In this document: one piece after another, positions 1 through 13,527 of the stretch
How positions within the stretch are numbered: position 1 is the stretch's first letter
How the letters are laid out: each line of letters starts with the position of its first letter
Origin: Nageia nagi
Taxonomy: Eukaryota > Pinophyta
NCBI GenBank assembly: GCA_050084985.1
Contig: JBITNC010000001.1
Coordinates: 176,886,001-176,950,000, forward strand
Reading direction: 5' to 3'
DNA length: 64,000 bases
Notes under the pieces: generated by a model
The model's input: the letters and a program-made list of their open reading frames with translations, nothing else
Databases searched by the model: none
What the model was told of the DNA's origin: nothing
Made by a program: the position numbers and the translations under genes

Positions 1-309
1 GCTTACTATTCTTGATCTTGGCCATGGATTGCTACTTGTGCTATAATGCTTGGGTTGTATATTTCTTGTTTTAGTTCCTTTTATTTTCTTGTCTATTTCC
101 TATAACTCTTTATCCTTTCATTTCTTTCCTATTAATTTTGACCTTAAATATAGATGGAAACTAGCCTATAAACCAAATATTGAATAGAAAACCAATATGA
201 GCGCATTCCTACCACTTTTTGCTCTTTTAAGGAACATACTGTTATGGGCAGTAGAGAACATGACTAGACCAAACCCTTTGTGGTTATGCTATACCAATCA
301 ACAAGAACC
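1..309. other. AT-rich sequence with no recognisable gene
   Basis: I see no coding frame of note here. By position this should be the upstream part of the outer element's left LTR. It does not align with the corresponding part of the right LTR (27707 to about 28170), so it has either been replaced by another insertion or diverged beyond recognition. Confidence 0.3.
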
Positions 310-919
310 TTTTGACTTTGTTCAACTAACCACTTTATGATAAATTCAAGTTCACCTATAAAAAGGAGAAGCACATCATTGTGAAAATATCTTGGTCATT
401 TATCTTCTTTTATCTCTAAAGTGAGTGGCTTACCGCTTCTATAGCCTTAGTATGGACAAAAACCTATAATAGAGAGACTTCTTAGGGATGAAAACCTTCA
501 ACAAGTAGCGAATAAGTATTAAAACCCTTGAGTTCTTATTGCGGATCCATCCTATATTTACTTGGTGCTTCAATATTACAATTTTGAGCTTCAAATATTA
601 TGTGTCTAGCTTGGGGAGGAGTTTGTTTACTTTTAGAGGAGTTGCCTTGGAGTTTAAGCATTGGTGTAGTAATATTTGTTCATTTGATATCTAGATGATA
701 ACCTTATTAGGATATATTTTACCATTTTTATAAGCTAGGAGTGTGATGTCTAAACTTAAGACACTTGGATGAATTTTTTAGGCATTATATTGGCATGTTG
801 AGCATTTAATAATTCAAATATGATTTTTTCCATAAATTTTTTATGTCTCAAAATTAATCTTGTGTCAAATTTGGAAAATTTTGAGTAAATTCAAAATTTT
901 AATAATTTAGGACATTTCA
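310..919 (+). repeat. Left LTR (3' part) of the outer LARD-like element
   Basis: This segment aligns with 28170-28781: the blocks AAGTTCACCTATAAAAAGG, CTTGAGTTCTTATTG and CTTGGTGCTTCAATATT are shared in the same order. Both copies end GGGACATTTCA or AGGACATTTCA, the expected ...CA terminus. Identity is visibly lower than for the nested elements, which makes this the oldest insertion of the nest. The TATA-like box CTATAAAAAGG near 356-366 would be the LTR promoter. Confidence 0.75.
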
Positions 920-926
920 TTAGTAT

Positions 927-940
927 TGGATCTAAGATCT
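927..940 (+). other. Decayed primer-binding site of the outer element
   Basis: Seven bases after the left LTR end there is TGGATCTAAGATC, which resembles a decayed TGGTATCAGAGC, the complement of initiator tRNA-Met that many plant LTR elements use. The match is imperfect, and position is the main argument. Confidence 0.35.
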
Positions 941-3900
941 TGCCAACTTGTGAGGAGATGCAAATCTAAGTAGAGAAATTTAAAGATATGGATTAGTATG
1001 AGGAAACAAATAGTATTCATAGTGATCAAGACTATATGAATGAGCTTGTGGAGTAGATGATCTAATTGTAAACATCCTTCCTTAGTTGAGAAACCTATGG
1101 AGAGCATGTAACTAGGATTCCTACACCTAATTAGGGAAGTAATGATGGATTTTGGTACACATCATGCTATTCCATGTCATTTCCAAAGCCTACAAAGACC
1201 ATACTCCTTCCAATACAAGAGGCAAGATAAGAAGCGAATTCAGGTATTATTTATTTAGATGATATGGAAGCATTGTTTGTTGATTATGTAAGTAGATCAT
1301 AAATTTTTTAGAGGAGTTTCTTTCCAAACTTTTTGGAGATTTTTGGGAAAGGGATAAAAGGAAATTGGAATAGAAATAAATATGAAGAGAAAAGAAATCA
1401 GTAATAAAAATCCACTAGATTCAAACATGCACCATAAAGGGAGATTTTATCTATATGGCTACCATCATATTTACAAAGCAATATAAGCATACATATCTAT
1501 ATGAAAGTAAAGGCAAAATTGAAGACAATAAAATAATTGAAAAGGAAAATCATCCATAAACTAGGAAGCAAAAGATAAAATCCCTAGATTTGAACAAATG
1601 AAGAAAGTTGAAGAAGACAAAAGTAAAAAACAAATCTATGATAATAGATGAGCAAAGGGAGGAATTGGAGTAAGTTGTGAGCACTTCATATCTAAATTTA
1701 TTACCTAGCTAGCCAATGTCCCATCTTGGATACCATTCTTGTATATTGAAATTTTAGTTTTCATTTCCCAAGAGTTCATCTAGCCTTAGGAAGGAAGGAG
1801 AGTAGTCTTTGAGAATTATAAAAATAGGATTTGGCCATCCTAAGCCAAACATACAGTCCATGGGAATCTCATGTGATGTTCTTGAAGAAAATAATGAAGG
1901 AGTTCCTTCACCATATTAGGAAATATGTAAAGAAAATGTCATGGAGGTGGCTAATTTGGATTTGACAGAGAAATAAAAAAACTATTGAAGAAGAAGTACC
2001 CTTTCCATATGAGGTATGTATGGAAAAATTCCAAGATGTATCCTATGAAAGTAGTGAAATTAGTGGAATGATTACAATTAACAAAGTTGTTGAAGGAGGG
2101 AATGATGAAGGTGAGCACATGGAAGTTTTAAAATAATATTTTAGTAATGATAGGTTTAGTGAATATTGGTTTATTGTTCAAACTATGCCTATGGATAGAA
2201 ATATTCATAATGGTTTTAGTCTCTTTGATTTGGAGAATGATCATGGGTCTCACTATGATCACACTTCTTTAAAAGAAATACATTAGCCCTCAAAAGCATG
2301 GGATCTAGGTATTTCAACCCTTAAATATGATGCAGGACTAGTTTGGGATGAATTTCATCTTGAACAATGAGTTGTCAAAAATTTATTTCAGAAAACATGC
2401 AAAGGAAATGACATTGAGATGGTTGATTTTTGCATTGAATACAAATACAAACTATTATTTGATGGGGTTGATCATGATCAAGAAGGAAAGGGGATAAGTC
2501 TTGAATGAGATATATTTGATACATAGAGCATCCATGAAGACTTTGTTGAAAGGTATGAGACTAATTATGATCTTTTTGTAAACTTTGATAACAATTCATT
2601 GATTTTACATAGCATTGATAATGAGAAACAAACATTTTCTAAGTTGGATGAGAGATCAAGGAGGTTTGAGTTTAACTCCCAAACCAAACCATTGGAGAAA
2701 GGATTCCAAGATCATTTTAGTTTTGAGGATCATTTAATTAAAGAGACAATGACTAGTGGGCATGAGATTATTGTGCATGGGAATAAGGAGAAAATGGTTC
2801 AACAAAAGGTTTCCAATAGAATATCCAAGACTATTATGTTAGGAGTAGGTGATGAGACTACCAAATGGGGGGGGAAAAGATGTTAAGGATTGAAGATATT
2901 TTTAGGGCTACTAGTTATTCTATGGGAAAAGTTATGCTTAATCCTTCTAGAGAAAGTTTTCTTTGTCATCCTAGAATATTAAATGAGCATAGTGTTGTTG
3001 GGGACAATGATGTTATGAAAAATGTTAGAAAAGAAGAGAAAAAATTTATTATTATTTCAAATCTAGTTTTTGGAGTTTATTTCATAAGTAAATTATAAAA
3101 TGATCTAAAATTTGCTATTGAAAATAAATATGAAAATAATGATAGGAGGAGTGAAGGTCTTGAGGTGTCATTAGAAGCATTTCACTTTTAGCATCAGCCT
3201 TTAAAGAAGAGAGTTCACTTATGGAGAAACCAAAGAAGATAATTATACATCCAAATTGAGCACTCTCAACTTTGGGAAGAAATATACACCCTTGTGAGTA
3301 TCATTTATTCCTTATTGAGACTTTGAGAAGTCATAAAAATGCTACAAAAGGGTATAACATTAGGTCTGATTTTTATGATAGTCATTCTTCACTTTGGAAA
3401 AGTGTTACACAGTTGATTCAAGGACATTCAAGCTTGAGAAAGGGAATTTAGGGCTTGGGAGATTTAGAGGAAAGTGTGATGTGCTCAAAATAAATTAACT
3501 CTACCTATAAGAGATTCATCAACTCTCTTGACCATAATTGGAGTCTTTAGGAAGCTTATAGCATCCATGGGAGTGTTTATGAAAGGTACATTGTAATCTT
3601 TGATTTTGTTTTGAAGCCTAGTAATAGTAGCATAAGGAGAAATGGTACTACAAAGGCATGGATGGAGGGGATTATTTCATTCCTAAATTGGTTGGTAGTC
3701 AATGAGGGCCTAAATGTTATTTTACACATCCAAGAAATTGTTAGAACATTGTTAGGTACAACAAATATATCATGTACTGATAACATAGTCTTGAAGATGG
3801 AGACACTTCCCTTTGATTAAGATAGGGTATACCAAAATTAAGAAGAATGACATTGCAATTGCAAATACTATAGCTCATTATTGGAGAGTTGCAAATAATG

Positions 3901-4669
3901 CCATAAAAGCAACCATAATAGGTGTTTTTGTTCATGCACTGAAGATTGCATCTTTCATCAATTATAAGGTTATGTTGGTAGGATTATTGATCATTGTATG
4001 TAAGTGGACTATTATGATATTATCAAAGGAATATTTTAAGGTTGTTACTCACTTATCTAGGGTTGCAATTTATGATATATTTTCCATTATTTATTGTATG
4101 AAAAAAGGAGTTATTGTTTGGGTTCTAGTTAACATTTCCAAGGTTATTTTAGTTGTTGAAAAATATTCATACACCCTTTGGGACTATTTTTCATGGAATA
4201 ATATTGAAAAACCTTGGAGGTACTATTATCACATGATTAGATATTGTTGATTTGTAGGTCATAGGGATTATTTTTGGGATATTTTAGGCCATAATGAACA
4301 TCATATCTAAATTTCACTTAGTTGTTATGTGTGGAATGGTAAGAAAGGTTGCTATACTTCATAAAACTCTAGTTTTTGCTAAGACTTGTGAGTTTGCATG
4401 TCATAAGGGGATTGAGGGATCATTCTCCATGGTGTTTCATATTTTTTTAAAATCATTAGGGGATATAATTTGGATAATGAAAATTACTATAATTTTGATG
4501 TAATTTAGGGATATTTTCTTGTTAAATTCTAGGGTTGAAATTATGGTGAAGGTTAAGGGAGCATTTAAAGATATAGTTTGGTCCATTTTAGGACTATTTT
4601 GGGGCTATTTTGTGATGAAAATAATTTTATTCCCAATAAAAAATAAGGAAGCAATACCTAGGATTGTAT
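941..4669 (+). other. Interior of the outer LARD-like element, no recognisable gene
   Basis: This AT-rich stretch has short open frames (for example 2599-2886 and 3813-4250) that match no retroelement domain I know. Around 1900-3700 the forward strand shows long runs with few stops and a Lys/Glu/Asp-rich translation, so a heavily decayed reading frame is possible. No start, catalytic motif or zinc knuckle can be defended. The tract ends at the insertion point of the gypsy element. Confidence 0.4.
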
Positions 4670-4674
4670 ACTTG
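4670..4674. repeat. Target-site duplication ACTTG (left copy) of the old gypsy element
   Basis: This is identical to 27235-27239 directly outside the other LTR. The perfect 5-bp match confirms both element ends, although the LTRs themselves are clearly diverged. Confidence 0.9.
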
Positions 4675-6488
4675 TGTTGATTAGTATAATGTAACCTAAA
4701 GGTTTGGTTTGGTATAGTTCTCCATTTATTGCAATAGTAGGGTTCTTGAAAGAGTAGAAAGTGGTGGGACAATATAGTCATGGGGATTCTCTGCTCAATC
4801 TCCAGGTTATATGTTGGTTCCTATATATAAAAGAGATCAAAAGTAATTGGAAAGAGATAAAATGGGTAAAGAGTAACATGAAAGAAATTGAAATCTAAAC
4901 TACTAAAAATAAACTAAAACTAATAAGCTTGGGAATTACCATACAATCAATAATCCATTACCCTAACTAAGAATAGAACAACTATCCTACCCTTGGGGTC
5001 TCGTAATTGCAATACAAAGCCATAACTTAAGAAAATACTTCATACATAATTAATACAAAACATAATAACAACCATTAATTGTAGAGGGTAAAGTATCATT
5101 GTATTGTATTATCATATATGAAAATACTTCTCACATTGGGCAACTTTGCTAAAATATCTAACCTTTGGGACCTCTAACAGTCCACTATTTATACTATTTT
5201 ATTTACAAAATGGGTAGTTGTCTACCATTAATAACTATAACTATCTCTTTCACTAAGAACAATGTAAACTTAAAAATATATAATATGTACAAAATTATTT
5301 ACAATAATTGTAATTGATTATACAACATGGTCTTGATTTAGCACCAAATATTGGCGATCTATAGCCTTCAATCTTTGTACTAGTCTAACTGCAATCCACC
5401 ACTTTTATATTTGATCATGGTGAATATATGACTAATATTTCATTTATGAGGCATTATATTCCATCTTGATAGGTATAATTAATCTATCTCTATAGTCAAT
5501 GGCCACCTAACTTTTTGCAACCATTAAATATCTCTATTCTAAAGCTCCATCCTATGACCACTATAAGGGTGAAGGAAGATGTTCTATTCAAAACTGAGAG
5601 AGAACTACTATTTACACTTAGAAATGAGTTGTAGTTAACACATTGGTAGAGTCTTGGGGGTCATACACTCTTGATTGAGTGGACCCACGTATTCCTTTCT
5701 TCTTATAGTGCTCACTTAACCTTGGTGGGTCTTGTTACACATTGGCACATATTACTAGAACTTGGGATTCTTATTTCCATTCAATTTATCCAAAAATGTG
5801 TGACATCATCAATCAAAATTAATAGGGTTTATTGAATATATAGTTGTGACATATCCTACTGAAGAATCAAGGATCATTCACTAATTGAGTTATCCAAAGC
5901 CTATTGATTTCCAATGGAAAGCATGATGTCACCTCTTAATTTTTATGGGCCTTATTAAACTTGAATTTAATTACAATGCCTATTACATTACTTAACCAAA
6001 ACTAATGAGTAAGTACAAAAATACCCAAGAATAAGCTTGGAATATACAAGATTGAAACCTAAGCGACTAGACATGGGATATAACCCAAATTTGACTTTAG
6101 GCATACAAGTAGGCTATATACAATAACACCTAAAAATAAGGTCTAAAAAAGAATTAGACAATTTTAGTAGATTGACACTTTTTGGCTTATGGATTATATA
6201 TAGATCCTAGATAAGACTTATCAAAGTATGTACAAACAACACCCTGTTTACAATAAAATGGTAGTTTTTACTAACATTATTTGACTAAGACTTGGCAATA
6301 TAATCATCACTTTGTAATATACAAGACTCTAAAGTAAAGCCTAAATATTACAAGTATTTACAAATGAAAGAAAGGGAATAAGGAGTGGGAATCAAATAAT
6401 GGATTTTATTGTAGAATGAGTAAATAAATGAAAGAATAAAGAATCATAAAGAATTTTACCCCTTTTAGAGTGTGATTATAGAATAACA
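4675..6488 (-). repeat. 3' LTR of the old gypsy element (1814 bp)
   Basis: It aligns along its whole length with 25424-27234, from TGTTGATTAGTATAATGTAA at the left to TTAGAGTGTGATTATA...GAATAACA at the right. On the - strand it starts TGTTATTC and ends ATCAACA, giving proper TG...CA ends. The terminal AATCAACA is shared with the LTRs of the young element, which supports a common lineage. Confidence 0.92.
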
Positions 6489-6799
6489 GTCTCATGGTGG
6501 CTCTTAGGGTTCTTTAGCCTACTAAAGAATAGAACCCTTAGTGACCACTCCCACATGCTTTCCCAATTGTATCCTTTTGCAAGGTTGGTTGTTGTGGGAT
6601 CCATTTAGTAGGCAATAATGAGTAGAGCTTATTATATAGATCTTGGAGATCTTTACTATCTACTTGAGACAAGATAAGACATGCTTAGAATTTGGCAATA
6701 TTTGCTTTAAATCCTATTAACACATTCTCTAGTCTACCTACATTCAAAAATTATGGTGCAACCTCTTAAGCCAGATCACTGATCTATTGCAAGTTTGAG
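6489..6799 (-). other. Region between the extra ORF and the 3' LTR of the old element
   Basis: I see no gene here. On the - strand the bases just before the LTR read CCTAAGAGCCACCATGAGAC, which is not a purine tract. The equivalent block in the young element reads CCCTCAGAAGTCGCCACAA, so the two share a related non-purine pre-LTR segment. Confidence 0.4.
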
Positions 6800-9779
6800 A
6801 GTTGCTTCTTAGATAAAGATTGCTCCAAAAATTATTTAATGTTCACCATCCATCAATCGATGCTCCTCTATACATCTAATTATTCCCATAATTTGGGGGC
6901 TTTCAATTGAATTAAATAATTAAAAAATCTATTTGCAAAACTTATTTCTACTTTTATTTAATTTTTCTTTGATTCCAAGGAAAACACTAAATCTTGTAAG
7001 CCACAAATATCTTTGATTCTTCTCAAAATTATTTATCTTGACCTTGGAGTTATAGTGGCCATATCCTTTTCTATTAATGCTTTGAGCCAAAATTGCATCC
7101 TTTCAATCCTTGTTCTTGGAACTATTAAGGATAATTGGTGGAATGCAATCTAAGTATTATATTGCTAGATAGCCTATTCTACTTGATTTTTCAAGTGATA
7201 TAATTGAGACATGTTAACTAGTCTTTCTTCCACATATTCTACCAAAATATCCTTGAAAGTTTTTATTATATCTAGTAGCTTTATTTTATCATCATTCAAA
7301 ACTTTGTTTGCTGCTTGAATTTTCTTTAGCTCTTCCTCTATTTTTCCAACCTTCTTCCTAATGATTATGCTTTGTTTTCTCAACAATGGGTTCTACTTAT
7401 GATTCTTCTTTTTCCTCCTCTATATAAACATCTTCTTCTTATAGCTTATCCATTGGGCCAAATCCTTCTTGTTAGCATCATCATTATCATCTTTGTTTCC
7501 ATCTCCACCCACTTCTCCACTTGCTACTATTGAACCTATTTTGGATGATGTAGCCCCACTTATACCAAGTACATTTCCTCCCCCTTGCTACATTACATCC
7601 TCAGGATCTTCTTGTGCATCTTGATATATGATCATGTCCATGGTTTGGGGTATTTAGGTTTCTTTTGCATCAGCCAGTTTAGTGTATCTCATATTTGGTT
7701 TAGGTTGTTCTTCACTTACTGCTTGTGGATATGGGGTCAAAGCCTTTAATATAAGTGGCTTACTAATATCTTTCTTATTTTTTGGAATCTAATTTATTTC
7801 TAGGGGTTGTTGCTCTTTTTATAGTAGCTTGATTCTTCATGTTTTCTTTGGAGAAGACTCCCCAGAAGTGATAACTATTATGACTTATCTTCTTTTCTTT
7901 TTCTCTAAACCTACTAAGAACTGGAGGCTTCTTCTACCTTTCTCTTCTTTGGATCCTATAGCTCATGTGTTTGGTGCACCAATGGATGATGATCTCATGG
8001 AGTGTTTCCTTGAAAATTAGCTAGGAGTGGTTGTCCTATATTTGGGTGTGGATTTTTGATGTATTGAGCATTCCAGTATAAATCATGAGTGAACTCACCA
8101 TAGCATTATCTTTCAACATGGGCCACTTTGGTGGTGTATTTAAACCTATATTTGGTAAAATATTCAATTTTTTGGGGTCCTAACCCAACTCATCTCGTAA
8201 TTGAGTGATGACCTTTGGGTTCAAGGAAAATTCTTATCATCTAGTCTCATAGATTTTGTACTTTTTTATGCCCTCAAGGACCATCCATACTGTATCCAAA
8301 ATTCTAAATTCCAACTTTGGGGATGCCTCAACCTCTTCTTCCATTTGATTTGTAAAATACTTTACATGGGGCTAGGCTTCATGGCTAAATATTAGGCATT
8401 TTTTAATTGATTTTATTATTTTTGTTATCTCGCTCATAGGGTCATATGTCCAAGGGGCATCTAGACTATATAATTTAAAATTTTGTATAATAAAATCTAC
8501 TAACTCATCTTTACAACCTACTTCTATTAAGATAAAATTTATAGATTTGGTAGGTATGTTGATAATGGATTTGAAATTACCCTATGATCCATATTTAGTC
8601 TTTATAGCACAGATTTGCCTACCCATTTCTAGATAATATAATTATGAGGTGACAAATTTAGGCAACAAAAATGGGGTTTCAAAATAGCCATACCTTATTA
8701 TTATTATGAATTTGTTCAAAAAATACCAATCTCCAATCTTGTTGCCTCCTTGAAGCTCATCCATGATAGATTGATGGAGCCTATGAGTGATCCTTCCCAT
8801 GAGAATCCTCATGAATGGAGCAAAAAATTTCTCCATGAACTCATAATATTAGCCATGGATATTTGTTAGCACCAAAGCTCTCAAATCAATTGGTGTGGGT
8901 GTTGTAGATGAAGTAGCCAATGTAATCTGGAGTCCTTCATCCACCAATGTTTATAGATTTTGGAAAACAATGAGCCACCACAAATAGGATGAGTGCTAGA
9001 AATTAGATTTTTTAATATTAAACAAATTTTTCTTAATCTCATTTGAGATGAAGGTAGGAAAATAATAGTAGACAAGTCCTTCAATAATATTATATGCCAT
9101 CCTATCATGGCTTCATATGCCTCGATCTAGGTTACTAACCAAGAATAATAGTAAATGCCTTCAGGACATGTCTATCCTGAGATTTTTCAAATAAGGTGAT
9201 GTTGTAGCTTTGGAGGAACTTGGTGGTATTTATGTGATACCTTTCATCTATCCAATCCACCATCTCATCTTTCATATAATAAAAATTAACCCTTTCCTTT
9301 TTAAGATCAATTTATTTTTGGACATGGAACCTCTAGTTAGAAGGGATTGCAAATGCATTTATGATTGCTTTTGGGGAGTAGTCCAAAAAGATATCTCATT
9401 GGTACTTGGACTCTTCTTCTCCCTTCTTTTTCTCCTTGTAAGTTTTTATAACATAGCCTTGTGGGTTGTGCCTAAGTGCAATGGATAGAAGGAGCTCTAG
9501 AAAAGTGAAAGATTCATAGGGTATAAACTATACCAAGCCCTATTTTAGCATAATATTATTTCCTCCATCATGTGACTTCCATTTTCCCATAACCTTTTTC
9601 CTTTAGGCTTATAATAAGATCCTCTTAGGATCAACATGCTAGGTATCCATGTGGCTCATGACTCTCACCCCTATCCAATTTATTCTAGGAGCATTCTCCA
9701 AATATTCCTCATGAATTATTGCCAAGTTGGCATCCAAACCCTCTTCTTAAGAAACCATAGTTGTTTTAGCACTTGCCAT
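6800..9779 (-). pseudogene. Decayed homologue of the large unknown ORF (old-element copy, env position)
   Basis: Downstream of integrase on the - strand, a broken frame starts at an ATG at 9779-9777 (MASAKTT) and matches the intact young ORF in order. The pairs are: MASAKTT with MSSGSAAKT; FIPYESFTFLEL with FIPHRCFPAPEL; DYSPKAIINAF with NLDSVAIAEAF; then 63 ungapped residues at 8836-8648 with about 20 identities, including GDWYF/GDWFF, PFLLP and VT; then GRQICAIKTKYG with ARQMDYIDSKYG; and YDP near 8440. A Lys/Glu-rich heptad-like stretch at 7386-7174 corresponds to the coiled coil of the intact protein. Several stops and frameshifts show that it is dead. The function is unknown. The 3' limit is approximate. 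Confidence 0.8.
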
Positions 9780-10399
9780 GATGTTCAATAATTTTTGTGC
9801 AACTTGAGTAAACATTAAGTTCTTGCAACCTCTATAAAATAAAGCTTTGAAACTCCCCCACACCTAGCACCAAAAGCTTTGTAGACAATGTGTTTTGCAA
9901 CTCTCAAATACTTGGGCTCTAAAATTTGCTATGGGGGGAAATAAGGGGTTAAGTACTATGTTTTATTTGCTTAGGATTTGTGAGTGCCTTCTATTAATGG
10001 TAATTAATGAATTAGGAATGTTGGGGATCATGCAAAGTGTAGTGTTAGGGATGATAGGTGGTATGGCATTAAACTCAAGTGCACTGGTTTTAAATAGAAA
10101 TATAAGGTGTGAAATGGTGGCTTTTTTTAAGAAAATATCACTTTTAATGTTGATATTTGGATAATATGTCTTATGGTCACTAGATTAAACCACCACCATG
10201 TCTAATAAATGTTTCCATTAATGGTTATCTACCTCCTTGGGAATTGCACCTACAACAAATAAAATATATAAAATATACATTTTTTAATAGAAAGATAATT
10301 ATCAAATAGAAGTATGTACACTGTACAAGCTTGGCAAGTGTTATGAAATCACTCGACAACCTGATAATGCTTAATATGGATCCCATTCACTAGTATTAG
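9780..10399 (-). other. Spacer between integrase and the extra ORF of the old element
   Basis: This is about 0.6 kb with no protein similarity I can defend. The young element likewise has a gene-free spacer of about 0.5 kb ahead of its second ORF (16572-17095), so separate expression of the extra ORF may be an old property of the lineage (inference). Confidence 0.4.
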
Positions 10400-11579
10400 C
10401 AGCTCTTAAGACTCAAAAAATATCTTGTAATTTGAACATGTTACTTTGTAGGGCTTTAATAATAATATAAGGCTCACTCCATAGGGAATCAAATTTTTGA
10501 TGTTTCTCATGTTTTTCTCTCTCCTCATCCCATTTGAGGACTATATCTCCAATTTGAAACTTCACCTAGGAGGAATTTTTTTTTCAAACCATTTTTTGAC
10601 AATCTTTTATCTATGTTGGAAAGCCTAATAAGCTTTATTTCTATCCTCTTCCATCTTGATCAATAGATTGAATCTGATTTGTAGTGGCTCAAAGTCATAG
10701 TCTTATTATAAAATATTTAATGTAGGTAACTCAAGATGAATAGGCAACACATGTCTCTTACCATAAGCTATTGCATAGGGTGATGTTTTAATAGTAGATT
10801 TGATACTAATTCTATCAGCCCATAGTGCATAGTCTAGTTTTATGTGTCACTGCTAGAGATTCCCTTTAATGGTTCTTTTAATGATATAGGTTAATTTTTT
10901 GTTCACTAACTCAACCAACCCATTCCCTTGTAGATAATAATTTTAATAGAAAAGGTAGTAGATCCCATACTTAGCAATAAATTCTAACAAATTAGCCCCA
11001 ATGAATGCAGGACCATTATTTGATATAATGGTTTGTGGGATACCAAATCAAGTGATCAATCTCTTAATCATTTCTATAACTACCTCCTAATCTACATTCT
11101 TACATGGTATGGCTTTTGACCATCTTGTGTAGTCTATTGTAGTTAGAATAAACTTGTGGCCTACTAAACAAATTAGGTTGATAACACCAATGAAGTCTAA
11201 ACTCCATTATTGAAAAGGTTCTTCAACAATCACATGTTTAAGAGGCATCTTATCACATTCTTGGGATATCTTGAAATATAGTGGGCCAATAATAATCTGC
11301 TTGTAATATTTTTGATGTTGTAGTAGGACCACTATAGTGTCCTCTAGAGAATCCATAATAAAATTTATGTAAAATTGTCTAAGCTTCATCATGAGTTACA
11401 CATATTAACATGGTTTGATCAAAATTCTTCCTATAGAGATGATCATCAATCATTATGAATTTGAGTGCCTATAGCCTAAATCTTCTTCTCTAAAATCTAT
11501 TAAAAGATTCAGGGTAACATCCAATTTTAAAATATACAATATATTATTTTATCTGATCACTTTCTTCATTTAGATGCTC
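10400..11579 (-). pseudogene. Integrase remnant of the old gypsy element
   Basis: The - strand translation shows decayed zinc-binding-domain sequence near 11392-11250. It is followed by a core beginning WSLDFIGVI (first catalytic Asp), a GHKFILTTIDY segment, FGIPQTIISNNGPAF (second catalytic position, Asp changed to Asn) and a YYLQGNGLVE stretch (catalytic Glu region). This order is typical of Ty3/gypsy integrase. Stop codons interrupt it repeatedly. The C-terminal part fades before 10400. Confidence 0.75.
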
Positions 11580-12269
11580 TTAATCCTCTATGAAAGCAAT
11601 TATGTGTGTAGCTTCTACTATGTTCTCATAGAGGGCTCTTCCTCTGATAAGCTTGGTTGGCTTGATCTCAACATCATATTCCATTATTCTAGTTATCCAA
11701 CTAGCTTTACCTTCATCCAATTCTCCTTGAACAACATAGTTCCCTACATCCAGGTGAATGGTATATACAAGAATCTTTTTTTGGGATACATAATACTTGA
11801 ATTTTTTAAGATCTCTTATAATTGAAAACACTTGCTTTTCAATGAATGAATATTTCACTTAATGTTTGTGTAGTGTTTTACTATGAAAGGCTATATGATG
11901 TTCTTCCTTTTGGTCATCTTTGTATGCCAATATGGTTGCAATACTTTTCTTTGCTTCATAAGCATACATGATAAAATATTTTGACAAATCAAGATTCTTC
12001 AACATTGGAGCTTTTGTTATAGCCTTTTTGATAGCATGAAAAGCTTTCTTTACTTCATTGGATCAAGAGAACTATGCATCTTTCTTTAGCATCACTATGA
12101 TTGGAGAAACAATATAAGAAAAACTACTAATAAATTTTCTAACAAAATTGATTTGACCAAGAAAAGATTGCAGGGTCTTCTTATTTAAGGCAGAGGTAAT
12201 GCTTCAATAGCTTTGACTATGTTAGGATCTAATGCCAACCCTTTTTCTGAAATAATATGATCAAGTAAT
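11580..12269 (-). pseudogene. RT connection and RNase H remnant of the old gypsy element
   Basis: Visible pieces in order are LQSFLGQINFVRKFI (the connection after the RT thumb), APMLKNLDLSKYFIMYAYEA (start of RNase H) and an open stretch at 11858-11580 with YSFIEKQVFSIIRDLKKFKYY, followed by a Tat-like IMEYDVEIKPTKL tail. It follows RT directly and precedes integrase, as in all Ty3/gypsy elements. Stops make it non-functional. Confidence 0.78.
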
Positions 12270-13324
12270 TTTTCTTAGTTGACCATAAAAATGGATTTTT
12301 GGGGATTGATGGAAATCCCAAATTGTATGCATTTATCAAAAAATTTCCTAAGGTGATTTATATTATCCTTTCTACTTTTAGAAAACACAATGATATCATC
12401 TAAATAGATAAGGATTATCTTGTTTATGAATACACCAAAGGCATGGTCCATTGCTCTTTGAAAAGTAGCCCCAGCATTAAAGAGACCAAAGGGCATTCTT
12501 TGAAACATAAATGTTCCCCACTTGGAAGTGAATGAAATTTTGTATTGATCCTCATCCTTTATTGATATTTGATTGAATCTTGAATAACCATCAATCATAG
12601 AAAAGCAACATGCTTCAACTACTATATGTAATATTTGCTCCATGGGGGGAAGGGAATAATTATCTTTTAGAGATACTTGATTCAGATTTATGAAATCTAC
12701 ACACAGTTTGATTTCTCCACTCTTTTTCCTTACTAGGACTAAATTTGCTACCAAGAAGAATGTTTGATAGGATAAATAATTTTAGCATCTAGGAGCTTAA
12801 CCAAATCCTATTTCATATCCTCTCCTATTCTTGGGTTCATCAGCCTATGCTTCTACCTATATGGTTTCGTCTCTAGCTCAAGCTCAATGGTGTGTTGGAT
12901 CACATTCTTGTCATATGTATTTAGATAATTATAAGTCTAGTAAATTACCTTGGTGAACTCATGGTAAATCTAAAGTAGCATATGCTTTTCTTCTTCTATA
13001 CATCCTGATATAATTTTTATGCATTTTATGAGTTCAACATCTAGCTCAATATTGCTTTCTTTTTGAATAGCTAACATTTTAGCTCTTTGAACATCTTCAA
13101 AATCAAATAACCATTCAAAGGAAAGTAAACCTTTGGGTACAATATTGTTTCTCAATTGTATAACATCTAATTCTTGAAAATAATTAGGTAGTTCTATAAC
13201 ACCAAAGGTGTGAGCTATTGCTTCATCTACTAAAAAATTCATGATGTGCTCATCAGAGTCAAATACCTACCAACAATTTGCAATGTCAGGTATAGATTGC
13301 CTACATAGGACTTTGACTCCATTC
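12270..13324 (-). pseudogene. Reverse transcriptase remnant of the old gypsy element
   Basis: An open stretch at 12754-12275 carries the RT palm in near-complete form: KLCVDFINLNQVSLKDNY, then MPFGLFNAGATFQRAMD and the catalytic YLDD box followed by IIVFSKS, then FGISINPQKS. Upstream, 13242-12970 encodes the linker before RT (NNIVPKGL...FEWLFDFEDV), a segment known from plant Tat-type polyproteins. The linker frame continues across the young element's insertion point into 22496 and beyond, so the two halves were one reading frame before the insertion. Frameshifts and stops separate linker and palm. Confidence 0.85.
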
Positions 13325-13329
13325 CTACC
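13325..13329. repeat. Target-site duplication CTACC (left copy) of the young element
   Basis: Identical to 22496-22500, directly outside the right LTR. Confidence 0.93.
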
Positions 13330-13527
13330 TGTAGATTCCTACATTGAAATTCTTGAAATAGGGTCCGGGGTATTCTAATTATTATCCTAAGTTCACCTAA
13401 ATGTTCCCGGAGCCATTCCGGAATAAATAAACGGCCGGAGTCAGTGAATAAAGCCCTCCGGAATGAAAAGAAGAGGTCGCGGAGAAAAGATAGTCATATT
13501 TTGGCGAAGACCGAATTCCGGAACAAA

